A stretch of DNA of 64,000 nt from Chitinophaga polysaccharea (GCF_902150045.1 NZ_CABFVU010000002.1:794001-858000); one strand, 5' to 3'; counted from the first letter of the stretch, positions 24,948 to 34,830 are shown. Program-made: numbers and translations. Notes: generated from the sequence alone by a model not told the origin.

Positions 24948-26360
24948 ATGCGTACCATCCAAGTAAAAACGAGATCCAAACAGATGCTGGCAGACATTTT
25001 CACGCCAGTGGGAATATATCTGCGGCTGCGCGATAAGTTCCCGGGTTCTATCCTCCTTGAAAGCACGGACTACAGGGCCAGCGACAACAGTTACTCCTTT
25101 ATTTGCGTGAAGCCGATTGCTGGGATCGAAGTTACTTCCACCACGCACTTCGAATTCAAATATCCCAACCTGCCTGTAGAAAAGAAAGAGCTGAAGAATA
25201 AACAACAGGTACTGGATGAAATGGAACAATTCCTCGGCAACTATTCCTTCACCGGGAAACACCCGGTACCAATGGCACAAAGCCTTTTCGGCTACACCAC
25301 CTTTGATGCCGTTCAGTTCTTTGAAACCATTGAATTCAACAAGCAGAAACAACAGGCCGGTAACACCATCCCGCTGATGCGTTACCGTTACTATCAATAT
25401 GTAATAGCCATTAATCATTTTAAAGATGAGCTTTATCTGTGCGAAAACCAGGTAGAGGGTATAGACAGCGAGTTTGAGCTCCTGGAATCGCTCATCCGGC
25501 ACAAGGATTCCCCAGGCTATCCGTTTGCCACTGCCGGGGAAGAGAAAAGCAATATGACGGATGCGGAATATATGCAGATGGTAGAACAGGGCAAACAACA
25601 CTGCTTCCGCGGAGACGTTTTCCAGGTAGTGCTTTCCAGAGCTTTCCAGCAATCCTTCACTGGCGACGAATTCAATGTATACCGCGCTCTCCGCTCCATC
25701 AACCCCTCTCCTTATCTCTTCTTCTTCGATTACGGCGATTATAAATTAATGGGCTCCTCACCGGAAGCACAGATCGTGATTACTGATGGTAAAGCCACCA
25801 TTCACCCCATTGCAGGCACTTTCCGTCGCACCGGCGATGATGAACAGGACAAGCTCCTGGCCAATAAACTGCTGGAAGACCCGAAAGAGAACGCCGAGCA
25901 TGTAATGCTGGTGGACCTGGCGAGAAATGACCTTAGCAGGAATGCCACCAATGTGGAAGTGGCTTCGTACCGGCAGGTACATTTCTACTCACACGTTATT
26001 CACCTGGTTAGCGAAGTGACCGGCAAGGTAGATCCAAAGCTGAACCCCTTTACCCTCCTGGCTTCCTCTTTCCCGGCAGGCACGCTTTCAGGCGCTCCAA
26101 AATACCGGGCTATGGAAATCATTGACCAGTATGAGCCCACGGCGCGTGGATTTTACGGCGGCTGCATAGGTGCTGTCGGTTTCAACGGCAACTTTAACCA
26201 CGCCATCATGATCCGCTCCATACTCAGTAAAATGAATACCCTGTACTACCAGGCTGGCGCTGGTGTAGTGGCCAAATCTGTAGCTTCTTCAGAGCTGGAA
26301 GAAGTGAACAACAAACTCAATGCGTTAAAACAAGCCATTCTGCTGGCACAAAAAATTTAG
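24948..26360 (+). CDS. trpE: Anthranilate synthase component I
   Basis: 470 residues. It turns chorismate and ammonia into anthranilate with TrpG. The N-terminal Trp-feedback motif LLES is present (SILLESTDYRASDN). The chorismate-binding C-terminal domain has GDVFQVVLSRAF, PSPYLFFFDYGDYKLMGSSPEAQ, HPIAGTFRRTGDD, DLARNDLSRNA and FPAGTLSGAPKYRAMEIIDQYEP. It is the first structural gene after the trp attenuator, and trpG starts 1 nt behind it. Confidence 0.98.
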   Translation: MRTIQVKTRSKQMLADIFTPVGIYLRLRDKFPGSILLESTDYRASDNSYSFICVKPIAGIEVTSTTHFEFKYPNLPVEKKELKNKQQVLDEMEQFLGNYSFTGKHPVPMAQSLFGYTTFDAVQFFETIEFNKQKQQAGNTIPLMRYRYYQYVIAINHFKDELYLCENQVEGIDSEFELLESLIRHKDSPGYPFATAGEEKSNMTDAEYMQMVEQGKQHCFRGDVFQVVLSRAFQQSFTGDEFNVYRALRSINPSPYLFFFDYGDYKLMGSSPEAQIVITDGKATIHPIAGTFRRTGDDEQDKLLANKLLEDPKENAEHVMLVDLARNDLSRNATNVEVASYRQVHFYSHVIHLVSEVTGKVDPKLNPFTLLASSFPAGTLSGAPKYRAMEIIDQYEPTARGFYGGCIGAVGFNGNFNHAIMIRSILSKMNTLYYQAGAGVVAKSVASSELEEVNNKLNALKQAILLAQKI

Positions 26361-26361
26361 T

Positions 26362-26931
26362 ATGAACATCCTCGTTTTCGATAACTATGACTCATTTACA
26401 TACAACCTCGTTCATCTCGTGGAAAAGATCATCAACGGTAAAGTAACCGTGGTGCGCAATGATGAAATTCCACTGGAAAAAGTGAACGGTTACGATAAGA
26501 TCATTTTATCACCAGGCCCCGGTATCCCGGAAGAAGCAGGATTACTGCTTCCGCTTATTAAAGAATATGCCCCCACTAAATCCATCTTCGGGGTGTGCTT
26601 GGGGCAACAGGCCATAGGACAGGCTTTTGGCGCTTCTCTTACCAACCTGAAAGAAGTATATCATGGCGTGGCTACCAACGTAAATATTATTAAGGAAGAT
26701 GGACGGCTGTTTAATGATCTGCCACGGCAGATCCAGGCCGGCCGCTACCATTCCTGGGTGATCGATGAATCTACCATGCCTGCCGAGCTCACTATCACCG
26801 CTAAAGATGAGGATGGGTTTATTATGGCTGTACAGCATAACAAGTATGATGTAAGCGGCGTACAGTTCCACCCGGAAAGTGTGCTTACCCCGCAGGGCGA
26901 AAAGATTTTAAGAAACTGGTTAAGCCTGTAA
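26362..26931 (+). CDS. trpG: Anthranilate synthase component II (glutamine amidotransferase)
   Basis: 189 residues of a class I amidotransferase: FDNYDSFTYNLVHLVE, the oxyanion strand LSPGPGIPEEAG, the nucleophile Cys in FGVCLGQQAIGQAFG, and the His-Glu pair in VQFHPESVLTPQG. It supplies ammonia from glutamine to TrpE. It is not fused to trpD, which follows after 60 nt. Confidence 0.97.
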   Translation: MNILVFDNYDSFTYNLVHLVEKIINGKVTVVRNDEIPLEKVNGYDKIILSPGPGIPEEAGLLLPLIKEYAPTKSIFGVCLGQQAIGQAFGASLTNLKEVYHGVATNVNIIKEDGRLFNDLPRQIQAGRYHSWVIDESTMPAELTITAKDEDGFIMAVQHNKYDVSGVQFHPESVLTPQGEKILRNWLSL

Positions 26932-26991
26932 TAACAGCACGACACCCGTTTTAACATTATCGAACACCCAATCAGCAAAAATCTTTCAAAA

Positions 26992-27987
26992 ATGAAAAAG
27001 ATTCTTAACTACCTTTTCGAACATAAAACATTCAGCCGCGAAGCTGCCAAAGATATCCTCATCAGCATTTCCAAAGGCATGTTCAACGAAAGCGAACTGG
27101 CCGCTTTCATGACGGTATACCTGATGCGCAGCATAACCATCAACGAACTGCTGGGCTTCCGTGATGCCTTGCTGGAGCTTTGTATCCCGGTAAATCTCAA
27201 CGGTTACGATGTACTGGATATAGTTGGTACCGGCGGAGATGCAAAAAATACTTTTAATATTTCTACCTTGTCGTGCTTTGTGGTGGCAGGCGCCGGCGCT
27301 AAAGTAGCCAAACACGGCAACTATGGCGTATCTTCTGTAAGCGGCGCTTCCAACGTGATGGAGCTGGTAGGGTATAAATTCAAGAACGACGACAGCAAAC
27401 TGAGAACAGAACTGGAAGATTCAGGGATCTGTTTTCTTCATGCACCACTGTTCCACCCGGCACTGAAACATGTGGCAGGTATCCGCCGGCAGCTGGGCAT
27501 CCGCACGTTCTTTAATATGCTTGGTCCCCTTGTAAACCCGGCGCTGGCAAAGCACCAGCTGATAGGCGTATACAGCCTGGAAATGGCAAGGGTATACAAC
27601 TACCTGTTCCAGCAAACGGATAAGCAGTTTGTAATTGTTCACAGCCTGGATGGGTACGATGAAATATCCCTCACCGCGGATACGAAGGTGATCACCAATA
27701 GAGGAGAACAGGACTGGACACCGGAGCAGCTGGGCAAACGTAAAGTTCACCAGGAAGACATTTACGGTGGTAATTCCACCGAGGAAGCTGCGAAGATCTT
27801 TATGAAGATCCTGAAAGGAGAAGGGACCTGGGCACAGAATTCCGTTGTTTTTGCCAACGCAGCAATGGGCCTGTACAGCCTCGGGAAATATAATTCTTAT
27901 GACGATTGTTTCGCTGCCGCGGTAGAATCCCTGGAGTCGGGCAATGCACATAATGCATTTAAAAAACTGATTGCTTTGCAGTCGTAG
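26992..27987 (+). CDS. trpD: Anthranilate phosphoribosyltransferase
   Basis: 331 residues. It couples anthranilate to PRPP. The PRPP signature is VLDIVGTGGDAKNTFNISTLS, followed by KHGNYGVSSVSGASNVMELVG and FFNMLGPLVNPA, as in the family. Full length. It is followed after 16 nt by trpC. Confidence 0.97.
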   Translation: MKKILNYLFEHKTFSREAAKDILISISKGMFNESELAAFMTVYLMRSITINELLGFRDALLELCIPVNLNGYDVLDIVGTGGDAKNTFNISTLSCFVVAGAGAKVAKHGNYGVSSVSGASNVMELVGYKFKNDDSKLRTELEDSGICFLHAPLFHPALKHVAGIRRQLGIRTFFNMLGPLVNPALAKHQLIGVYSLEMARVYNYLFQQTDKQFVIVHSLDGYDEISLTADTKVITNRGEQDWTPEQLGKRKVHQEDIYGGNSTEEAAKIFMKILKGEGTWAQNSVVFANAAMGLYSLGKYNSYDDCFAAAVESLESGNAHNAFKKLIALQS

Positions 27988-28003
27988 TACCAGATAATTT
28001 ATC

Positions 28004-28807
28004 ATGAAGAATATTTTAGCAGAAATAGTTGCTCACAAACACATCGAGGTAGCAGCCCGCAAGCTGCAGCGCAGTGCGCAGGATCTGCAGCAGTCGCCTG
28101 CATTCCAGCGGGAAACATTATCGCTGCGCCATTTCCTGCAGCAGCCCGGGAAAACAGGTATCATCGCGGAATTCAAGCGCCGTTCCCCTTCAAAAGGACT
28201 GATCAACGGAGACGTAACGGTGCAGCAGGTAACCACTGCCTATACCCGTTATGGGGCCTCCGGCCTGTCCGTGCTCACTGATGAAAAATATTTCGGAGGA
28301 TCTTCCGACGACCTGCAACAGGCGCGCAGCTTTAACCAGATCCCCATCCTGAGGAAAGATTTTGTGATAGATGAATACCAGATCCTGGAAGCCAAAGCCA
28401 TTGGCGCCGATGTGATACTCCTTATTGCAGAATGCCTGGATGCCGCACAGGTGGCGCAGTTGGCCGCCTTTGCACATAACCTCGGGCTGGAAGTGCTCCT
28501 GGAAGTGCACAGCGAAGCACAGCTGGAAAAAGTGACCGCGCATACACATTTGGTAGGGGTGAACAACCGTGACCTCATCACTTTCCAGGTCGACTTTAAC
28601 CGGTCGTGCGAGCTGGCGCCAAAGATCCCGGCAGATAAAGTGAAAGTGGCAGAAAGCGGCATCAATGACCCCGCTGCGATTGTAACCTTGAAAGCCGCGG
28701 GATTCCAGGGCTTCCTTATAGGAGAGCATTTCATGAAGCAGGAAGATCCGGCCCGCGCTTTTGAAAACTTTGTTCAAACACTCAACGACCTGCAGCATAA
28801 ATCATAA
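28004..28807 (+). CDS. trpC: Indole-3-glycerol-phosphate synthase
   Basis: 267 residues, a TIM barrel: IIAEFKRRSPSKG with the catalytic Lys, LSVLTDEKYFGGSSDDL, PILRKDFVIDEYQI with the second Lys, VGVNNRDLITFQVD, and VAESGIND, GFLIGEHFM for phosphate binding. It closes the indole ring. Separate from trpF here, unlike the fused E. coli form. The stop and the trpF ATG are 4 nt apart. Confidence 0.97.
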   Translation: MKNILAEIVAHKHIEVAARKLQRSAQDLQQSPAFQRETLSLRHFLQQPGKTGIIAEFKRRSPSKGLINGDVTVQQVTTAYTRYGASGLSVLTDEKYFGGSSDDLQQARSFNQIPILRKDFVIDEYQILEAKAIGADVILLIAECLDAAQVAQLAAFAHNLGLEVLLEVHSEAQLEKVTAHTHLVGVNNRDLITFQVDFNRSCELAPKIPADKVKVAESGINDPAAIVTLKAAGFQGFLIGEHFMKQEDPARAFENFVQTLNDLQHKS

Positions 28808-28811
28808 TAAT

Positions 28812-29447
28812 ATGCGTATTAAAGTTTGCGGTATTACCAGGATAAACGATCTGCAGGGACTGTTAGATAATGAGGTGGATTATGCAGGATTTATTTTTTA
28901 TGAAAGATCCCCGCGTTTTGCCGGTAATAAAATAGATGCAAGATCTGTAAGGGAAACCACCGGCATCACCAAAGTGGGCGTTTTTGTAAATGCGCCCCTG
29001 GAACAGATACAGCGCACTGTTAATGATTATGGCCTTGACCTGGTGCAGCTGCATGGCGATGAAACGCCGGAGTTTTGCGCAGCTGTACGCGCGTTTATCC
29101 CGGTAGTAAAAGCTTTTCGTATAGGTGATAACGTTAACTGGCAAACGGAAGTGGCGCCTTTCATACCGGCAACGGATTATTTCCTGTTCGATACCGCTTC
29201 TGTAAAAGGTTATGGCGGCACCGGCGAGAAATTCAACTGGGAACTGCTGCAAACCTACCCGTTTGATCAGCCCTTCTTTTTAAGCGGTGGCATTACGCCG
29301 GAGCAGGGAACAGAGATCCGTGAAATGCAGATCCCTGCGTTGTTTGCCGCAGATGTAAATAGCAGGTTTGAAGATAGTCCGGGTGTAAAGAACCTGGCGC
29401 TGGTAAAACAATTCGTAAAACAAATTCATTCATCAATTATAAAATAA
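28812..29447 (+). CDS. trpF: Phosphoribosylanthranilate isomerase
   Basis: 211 residues from the ATG at 28812 (MRIKVCGITR). The KVCGITR start has the catalytic Cys, VQLHGDE follows, DYFLFDTASVKGYGGTGEKFNW supplies the catalytic Asp, and FLSGGITPEQ with ADVNSRFEDSPGVKN completes the phosphate site. A longer frame starting inside trpC is less likely. It performs the Amadori rearrangement chemically equivalent to that of HisA. Confidence 0.97.
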   Translation: MRIKVCGITRINDLQGLLDNEVDYAGFIFYERSPRFAGNKIDARSVRETTGITKVGVFVNAPLEQIQRTVNDYGLDLVQLHGDETPEFCAAVRAFIPVVKAFRIGDNVNWQTEVAPFIPATDYFLFDTASVKGYGGTGEKFNWELLQTYPFDQPFFLSGGITPEQGTEIREMQIPALFAADVNSRFEDSPGVKNLALVKQFVKQIHSSIIK

Positions 29448-29453
29448 ACGGTC

Positions 29454-30662
29454 ATGGATATTGCGATCAATACCGGCAACTCCAGGTATCAGGTGGATAA
29501 GAATGGCTATTATGGCAGATTTGGCGGGGCCTACATTCCTGAAATGCTGTATCCCAATGTAGAAGAATTGCAGTCACAATACCTTGGTATTCTCAGTGAT
29601 CCTTCTTTCCAGCAGGACTTTGAAGCCCTTTTACGGGATTATGTAGGAAGGCCTTCCCCCTTGTATTTCGCCAAACGTTTGTCTGAAAAATATAAAGCAA
29701 AAATTTATCTTAAAAGAGAAGACCTGAATCATACAGGCGCCCACAAGGTGAACAATACCATCGGGCAGATCCTGCTGGCGCAACGACTGGGCAAACGCCG
29801 CATCATTGCGGAAACAGGGGCCGGGCAACATGGCGTGGCTACTGCAACGGTATGTGCCTTGATGGGCATGGAGTGCGTGGTGTACATGGGTAGTATTGAT
29901 ATAGAAAGACAGGCGCCCAATGTAGCCCGTATGAAAATGCTGGGAGCTACCGTAGTGCCGGCCACCAGTGGTAGCAAAACGCTGAAAGATGCCACCAACG
30001 AGGCTATCCGCGACTGGATCAACAATCCTGTGGATACACATTATATCCTGGGCACCGCTGCAGGGCCGCATCCGTATCCTGATATGGTGGCGCGTTTCCA
30101 ATCCGTGATCAGTGAAGAAATAAAGAAGCAACTGCTGGAGAAAACCGGCAGCGAGGATCCTGATTATGTAGTAGCCTGTATTGGCGGTGGCAGTAATGCA
30201 GCCGGCGCCTATTTCCATTATCTCGACAGGGAGGCTGTAAAGCTGGTGGCGGTAGAAGCCGGCGGAAAAGGGGTGCACAGCGGTTTTTCAGCTGCTACCA
30301 CCCAACTGGGCACCATTGGGATCATCCATGCCAGCAAAACGCTGCTGATGCAAACGGGAGATGGACAGATCGTGGAGCCACATTCAATTTCCGCAGGACT
30401 GGATTACCCGGGTATAGGACCTATGCATGCGCATTTGTATGAATCGGGCCGTGCGCAGTTCCTCTCGGCCACCGATGAGGAAGCACTGGCAGCGGCTTAT
30501 GAACTGAGCCTGCTGGAGGGAATTATTCCCGCTATGGAATCGGCCCATGCCCTGGCTAAACTGAAAGACCTGCCATTGAACACGGATGATGTAGTGGTGG
30601 TATGCCTTTCAGGCCGCGGCGATAAAGACCTGGATACCTATATCCGTCACATGAATAAATAA
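29454..30662 (+). CDS. trpB: Tryptophan synthase beta subunit
   Basis: 402 residues. [16 protein letters not shown] opens the protein, the PLP Lys is in [11 protein letters not shown], and [18 protein letters not shown], GCVVYMGSxDxxRQ-like [16 protein letters not shown] and [17 protein letters not shown] follow. It condenses indole with serine and is a TrpB1-type sequence that pairs with the TrpA encoded 8 nt downstream. Confidence 0.98.
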   Translation: MDIAINTGNSRYQVDKNGYYGRFGGAYIPEMLYPNVEELQSQYLGILSDPSFQQDFEALLRDYVGRPSPLYFAKRLSEKYKAKIYLKREDLNHTGAHKVNNTIGQILLAQRLGKRRIIAETGAGQHGVATATVCALMGMECVVYMGSIDIERQAPNVARMKMLGATVVPATSGSKTLKDATNEAIRDWINNPVDTHYILGTAAGPHPYPDMVARFQSVISEEIKKQLLEKTGSEDPDYVVACIGGGSNAAGAYFHYLDREAVKLVAVEAGGKGVHSGFSAATTQLGTIGIIHASKTLLMQTGDGQIVEPHSISAGLDYPGIGPMHAHLYESGRAQFLSATDEEALAAAYELSLLEGIIPAMESAHALAKLKDLPLNTDDVVVVCLSGRGDKDLDTYIRHMNK

Positions 30663-30670
30663 AATGGATT

Positions 30671-31444
30671 ATGCAGAATCGTATAGATCAACTGTTTGCC
30701 AAGAAGCAACACGGCGTTTTAAATATATATTGCACGGCTGGTTTCCCGCAGTTGAACGACACTTTACCGGTGATGACCGCCCTGCAACAACATGGTGCGG
30801 ATCTTATTGAGCTGGGAATGCCGTTCTCCGATCCGCTGGCGGATGGCCCCGTGATCCAGGACAGCAGCACCAAAGCGCTTCAGAACGGGATGAGCCTACA
30901 GAAGCTGTTTGAGCAGCTTGCCGGTTTCAGAAGCAGTATCCGGGTACCGGTGATCCTCATGGGATATTTCAATCCCGTACTAACGTATGGTGTGGAAGCG
31001 TTTTGTGCCAAATGCGCGGAAGTAGGTGTGGATGGCATTATTGTACCGGACCTGCCGATGGCTGAATATGAGAATGAATACAGACCTGTTTTTGAAAAAT
31101 ATAACCTGCACCTGATCTTCCTGGTAACACCCGAAACCAGCGAAGCACGTATCCGTAAAATAGACAGCCTGAGCAAAGGCTTTATTTACGCGGTATCCTC
31201 GTCTTCCACTACAGGGAAAGACAAGGACATGAAGGACCAGCAGGCTTATTTCGAGCGACTGAAACAGCTGCAGCTGAAGAACCCGGTTTTAATTGGGTTT
31301 GGTATAAAAGATAAAGCTACTTTTGAGGCGGCATCTGCACATGCCAATGGCGCCATTATAGGTACTGCGTTTATAAAAGCTATTGAGCACAGTACTAATA
31401 TTGACGAAACGGTGAAAACGTTTATTTCGGGAATAATTCAGTAA
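30671..31444 (+). CDS. trpA: Tryptophan synthase alpha subunit
   Basis: 257 residues. It cleaves indole-glycerol phosphate. Motifs: CTAGFPQLNDTLPVMTAL, DLIELGMPFSDPLADGPVIQDSS with the catalytic Glu, VDGIIVPDLPMAEYE with the catalytic Asp, FIYAVSSSSTTGKDK, and NPVLIGFGIKDKA. The hisH gene starts only 4 nt behind the stop, with no terminator or promoter between. Confidence 0.98.
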   Translation: MQNRIDQLFAKKQHGVLNIYCTAGFPQLNDTLPVMTALQQHGADLIELGMPFSDPLADGPVIQDSSTKALQNGMSLQKLFEQLAGFRSSIRVPVILMGYFNPVLTYGVEAFCAKCAEVGVDGIIVPDLPMAEYENEYRPVFEKYNLHLIFLVTPETSEARIRKIDSLSKGFIYAVSSSSTTGKDKDMKDQQAYFERLKQLQLKNPVLIGFGIKDKATFEAASAHANGAIIGTAFIKAIEHSTNIDETVKTFISGIIQ

Positions 31445-31448
31445 TAAC

Positions 31449-32042
31449 ATGAAAACGGTTATCATAAAATATAACGCCGGTAATATCCGCTCTGTGCAAT
31501 TTGCATTGGAGCGTTTAGGCGTAAACGGTACTGTTACGGATGATCATGAAGAGATCATGGCTGCCGATAAGGTGATTTTTCCTGGTGTAGGAGAAGCCAG
31601 TACGGCGATGCAGTACCTGAAGGAAAGAAAACTGGATGAGGTGATTGCCGGCCTGAAGCAGCCTGTACTGGGTATTTGCCTGGGAATGCAATTGTTGTGC
31701 AAACATTCGGAAGAAAACGATACCAAATGTATCGGCATATTTGATGTGGATGTGAAACGGTTCCAGTCGCCCGTAGAAAACCTCCTGAAAATACCGCAGA
31801 TCGGCTGGAATAATATTACCGGTTTGCACAGCGTAGTGTTTGAGCATGTGCCGGAAAATGCCTACATGTATTTTGTGCACAGCTATTATGCAGCGCTTGG
31901 TGCAGATACAGTAGCTATCACCAATTACGTGATCAACTACAGCGCAGCCCTGCAGAAGGATAATTTTTACGCGGTACAGTTCCACCCGGAGAAATCCGCA
32001 GTGGCCGGCGCGCGTATCATTGAAAACTTTTTGAACCTTTAA
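31449..32042 (+). CDS. hisH: Imidazole glycerol phosphate synthase, glutaminase subunit
   Basis: 197 residues of a class I amidotransferase: YNAGNIRSVQFALERLG, IFPGVGEASTAMQYLKE, the nucleophile Cys in LGICLGMQLLCKHSEE, IPQIGWNNI, YFVHSYY, and the His-Glu pair in VQFHPEKSA. It feeds ammonia to HisF. It restarts the his series directly behind trpA, so it should be carried on the trp transcript. Confidence 0.97.
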   Translation: MKTVIIKYNAGNIRSVQFALERLGVNGTVTDDHEEIMAADKVIFPGVGEASTAMQYLKERKLDEVIAGLKQPVLGICLGMQLLCKHSEENDTKCIGIFDVDVKRFQSPVENLLKIPQIGWNNITGLHSVVFEHVPENAYMYFVHSYYAALGADTVAITNYVINYSAALQKDNFYAVQFHPEKSAVAGARIIENFLNL

Positions 32043-32043
32043 G

Positions 32044-33189
32044 ATGAATATCCGGAAGATCAGCGCAGATGATACTTTGCAGCTCCGCAGGGATGTACTG
32101 TATCCCAACGAAACGCTGGATGCTGTAAAGGTAGACCATGATGAGGACGGGCTTCACTTTGGCGTTTTTGACCAGGGGCAGCTGGTAACAGTGGTCTCTC
32201 TTTTTCCCGGTGGTGAAAGCGCGCAGTTCCGTAAACTGGCTACTGCACCGGCTGCGCAGGGAAAGGGCTTTGGCAGGGCGATACTCGCACACCTGGCAGA
32301 CATCTGCAAAAAAGAAAAAATAAAACTGCTCTGGTGTAATGCACGGGACACCGCGGTAACTTTTTACGACAGGCTGGGCTATACAAGAAAAGGCGATTAC
32401 TTTGTAAAAGGAGGGATCACCTTTGTTAGAATGGAACTGTCTTTGGATCAGCAAAATATGACAACTAAGAAATTTGAGATCATACCTGCCATTGATATCA
32501 TCGGTGGTAAATGTGTAAGGCTTACCCAGGGCGATTACAGCCAGCAGAAAGTGTACAACGAGCATCCGCTGGAAGTGGCCAAAGAGTTTGAAGCGATAGG
32601 CGTGCGCCGCCTTCATTTGGTTGACCTGGATGGCGCCAAAAAAGGAGCGGTGGTGAACTGGAAGGTGCTGGAGAGCATTGCCGGTAAAACCTCGCTGGTA
32701 ACCGATTTTGGAGGGGGCATTAAAACGGATAAGGACCTGGAAATAGTATTTGAAAGCGGTGCAGCGCTGGCTACCATAGGCAGTGTGGCAGTGAAGCAAC
32801 CAGAACTTTTTTTCAGCTGGGTGAAAAGATATGGCGCCGGTAAAATATTCCTGGGCGCTGATGTGAAAGAGGAGAAGATCGCAGTAGGCGGCTGGCTGGA
32901 AACAACAGAATTATCTGTATTTGATTTTCTTGAAAGCAATATTGCACAGGGCGTCACCAATATCTTTTGTACAGATATCGCCAAAGATGGCCTGTTGCAG
33001 GGGCCATCCGTTGATCTCTATAAAAAAATAACAGAACGCTTCGCGGGTATTAACTTTGTGGCCAGTGGCGGCGTGAGCAATATTGAAGATGTGGCTGCCC
33101 TGCAGAAAATTGGCTGCAGCGGTGTTATCATTGGCAAAGCGATCTATGAAGGTAATATCTCCATGGATGCATTAAAAACATTCCTGTAA
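32044..33189 (+). CDS. hisA: GNAT acetyltransferase-HisA fusion (HisA: ProFAR isomerase)
   Basis: 381 codons in one frame. Residues 1-135 are a GNAT domain with the acetyl-CoA loop RKLATAPAAQGKGFGRAIL and VTFYDRLGYTRKGDYF. Residues 139-381 are a complete HisA TIM barrel: FEIIPAIDIIGGKCVRLTQGDY with the catalytic Asp, HLVDLDGAKKGA, TDFGGGIKTDKD, and FCTDIAKDGLLQGPS with the second Asp. Met139 (ATG at 32458) is where a stand-alone HisA would start, so an internal start remains possible. No stop separates the two parts. HisA isomerises ProFAR; the GNAT substrate is unknown. Confidence 0.93.
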   Translation: MNIRKISADDTLQLRRDVLYPNETLDAVKVDHDEDGLHFGVFDQGQLVTVVSLFPGGESAQFRKLATAPAAQGKGFGRAILAHLADICKKEKIKLLWCNARDTAVTFYDRLGYTRKGDYFVKGGITFVRMELSLDQQNMTTKKFEIIPAIDIIGGKCVRLTQGDYSQQKVYNEHPLEVAKEFEAIGVRRLHLVDLDGAKKGAVVNWKVLESIAGKTSLVTDFGGGIKTDKDLEIVFESGAALATIGSVAVKQPELFFSWVKRYGAGKIFLGADVKEEKIAVGGWLETTELSVFDFLESNIAQGVTNIFCTDIAKDGLLQGPSVDLYKKITERFAGINFVASGGVSNIEDVAALQKIGCSGVIIGKAIYEGNISMDALKTFL

Positions 33190-33200
33190 ACTATTAGCAC

Positions 33201-33956
33201 ATGTTGACCAAACGCATCATACCATGCCTGGATATTAAAGACGGCCGTACCGTGAAGGGCATCAATTTTGAGAATATCCGCGATGCCGGCGATCCCATTG
33301 AGCTGGGGGCTTTGTATGCGGAACAGGGAGCAGATGAGCTGGTGTTCCTGGATATAACGGCAACGAACGAACGAAGAAAGACGCTGGCGGAACTGGTAAC
33401 AGGTATTGCCCGTCATGTGAATATTCCTTTTACCGTAGGTGGTGGTATTTCTTCTGTAGAAGATGTATATGTACTGCTGCAATCCGGTGCAGATAAGATT
33501 TCCGTAAATACTTCGGCTTTTAAGGACCCCGCACTGGTAGACCGGCTGGCCCGTGAATTTGGCAGCCAGTGCATTGTACTGGCTATTGATACACGGTTTG
33601 AAGACGGCGACTGGTACGTGTACCTGAATGGAGGCCGTGTGAAAACGGAAGTAAAGGCATTCGACTGGGCCAAAGAAGCAGTAGGCCGCGGCGCAGGTGA
33701 AATACTGCTTACCTCCATGAACAACGATGGCACCAAAAAAGGCTTTGCGCTGGATATAACCGGTCAAATGGCACAGCACCTGAATGTGCCGGTGATAGCT
33801 TCCGGCGGTGCAGGCACCATGGAACATTTTACCGATGTTTTCGAGAACGCACAGGCAGATGCAGCCCTGGCAGCCAGCATCTTCCATTATAAAGAAATAG
33901 AAATTCCTGCGCTCAAAACCTTTCTCTATAGCAAAGGGGTGAACGTAAGATTTTAA
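33201..33956 (+). CDS. hisF: Imidazole glycerol phosphate synthase, cyclase subunit
   Basis: 251 residues, a TIM barrel with half-barrel repeats: [28 protein letters not shown] with the catalytic Asp, [42 protein letters not shown] with the second Asp, and [13 protein letters not shown]. It makes IGP and AICAR with HisH. It follows hisA after 11 nt. Confidence 0.98.
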   Translation: MLTKRIIPCLDIKDGRTVKGINFENIRDAGDPIELGALYAEQGADELVFLDITATNERRKTLAELVTGIARHVNIPFTVGGGISSVEDVYVLLQSGADKISVNTSAFKDPALVDRLAREFGSQCIVLAIDTRFEDGDWYVYLNGGRVKTEVKAFDWAKEAVGRGAGEILLTSMNNDGTKKGFALDITGQMAQHLNVPVIASGGAGTMEHFTDVFENAQADAALAASIFHYKEIEIPALKTFLYSKGVNVRF

Positions 33957-33976
33957 GATACCTGAAATAAGTAAAC

Positions 33977-34570
33977 ATGCAGATAGATTTTCAAAAGTCG
34001 CCCGATGGCCTGGTACCGGCTATTATACAGGATGCCGTAACCAATAAGGTGCTGATGCTCGGTTATATGAACCGGGAGTCGGTAGAGAAAACCGTTTCGG
34101 AAGGCAAGGTGACTTTTTTCAGCCGCTCAAAAAACCGTTTATGGACAAAGGGTGAGGAGAGCGGTAATTTCCTGATCGTGAAAGACCTGATGGTGGACTG
34201 CGACCAGGACACCATTCTCATCAAAGCCAGTCCTGTAGGCCCGGTATGCCATACCGGCGCCGATACCTGCTGGAACGAAAAGAATGTAGCCAATGATTTT
34301 CTTGCCACCCTGGAAAATATTATTACGGACAGGAGGAACAATCCTTCCGATAAATCTTATACTGCCAGTCTTTTTGCCAAAGGCATCAATAAAATTGCGC
34401 AGAAAGTAGGAGAGGAAGCAGTAGAAGTGGTAATTGAGGCGAAAGACAATAACGATGAGCTGTTCCTCAATGAATCCGCCGACCTGTTGTTCCATTACCT
34501 GATCCTCCTCCAGGCAAAAGGTTTCCAGCTCTCAGATGTTATATCGGTGTTAAAACAGCGGCATAAATAG
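33977..34570 (+). CDS. hisIE: Bifunctional phosphoribosyl-AMP cyclohydrolase / phosphoribosyl-ATP pyrophosphatase
   Basis: 197 residues. The N-terminal HisI domain has LMLGYMNRESVEKT, FFSRSKNRLWTKGEESGN, and the zinc and metal site DCDQDTILIKASPVGPVCHTGADTCW. The C-terminal HisE domain has KVGEEAVEVVIEAKD and ESADLLFHYLILLQAKG. It catalyses steps 2 and 3 of the pathway. It is the last gene of the his-trp cluster and is followed by hairpin-repeat copy B. Confidence 0.98.
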   Translation: MQIDFQKSPDGLVPAIIQDAVTNKVLMLGYMNRESVEKTVSEGKVTFFSRSKNRLWTKGEESGNFLIVKDLMVDCDQDTILIKASPVGPVCHTGADTCWNEKNVANDFLATLENIITDRRNNPSDKSYTASLFAKGINKIAQKVGEEAVEVVIEAKDNNDELFLNESADLLFHYLILLQAKGFQLSDVISVLKQRHK

Positions 34571-34592
34571 TCCGCCGGCTTCGCCGACGTGG

Positions 34593-34748
34593 AAATTGTC
34601 TTGGCTCAGGATTTAGATGATTACGCTGATTACACTGATTTTATTTTTATTCATTAGAGGTTGATAATTAAACTTGTAAGCCTAATTAAGAAAATAATAA
34701 AATCAGTGTAATCAGCGTAATCATCTAAATCCTGAGCCAAGACAATTT
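34593..34748. repeat. Hairpin-repeat family, copy B
   Basis: Perfect 53-bp arms (34593-34645 and 34696-34748) with a 50-nt centre. The arms contain TGTCTTGGCTCAGG followed by GATTACGCTGATTACACTGATTTT. GC-rich hairpin sequence (CCGGC-GAA-GCCGG type) flanks both sides. It starts 22 nt behind the hisIE stop and fills most of the gap before the thioredoxin gene. Confidence 0.93.
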
Positions 34749-34830
34749 AAAAGCCGGCGAAGCCGGCATCTTCTCCGTGAAAGAATCTCTTCGTATATTA
34801 CACCCCACTAACTAATTAAAATAATTTGTA

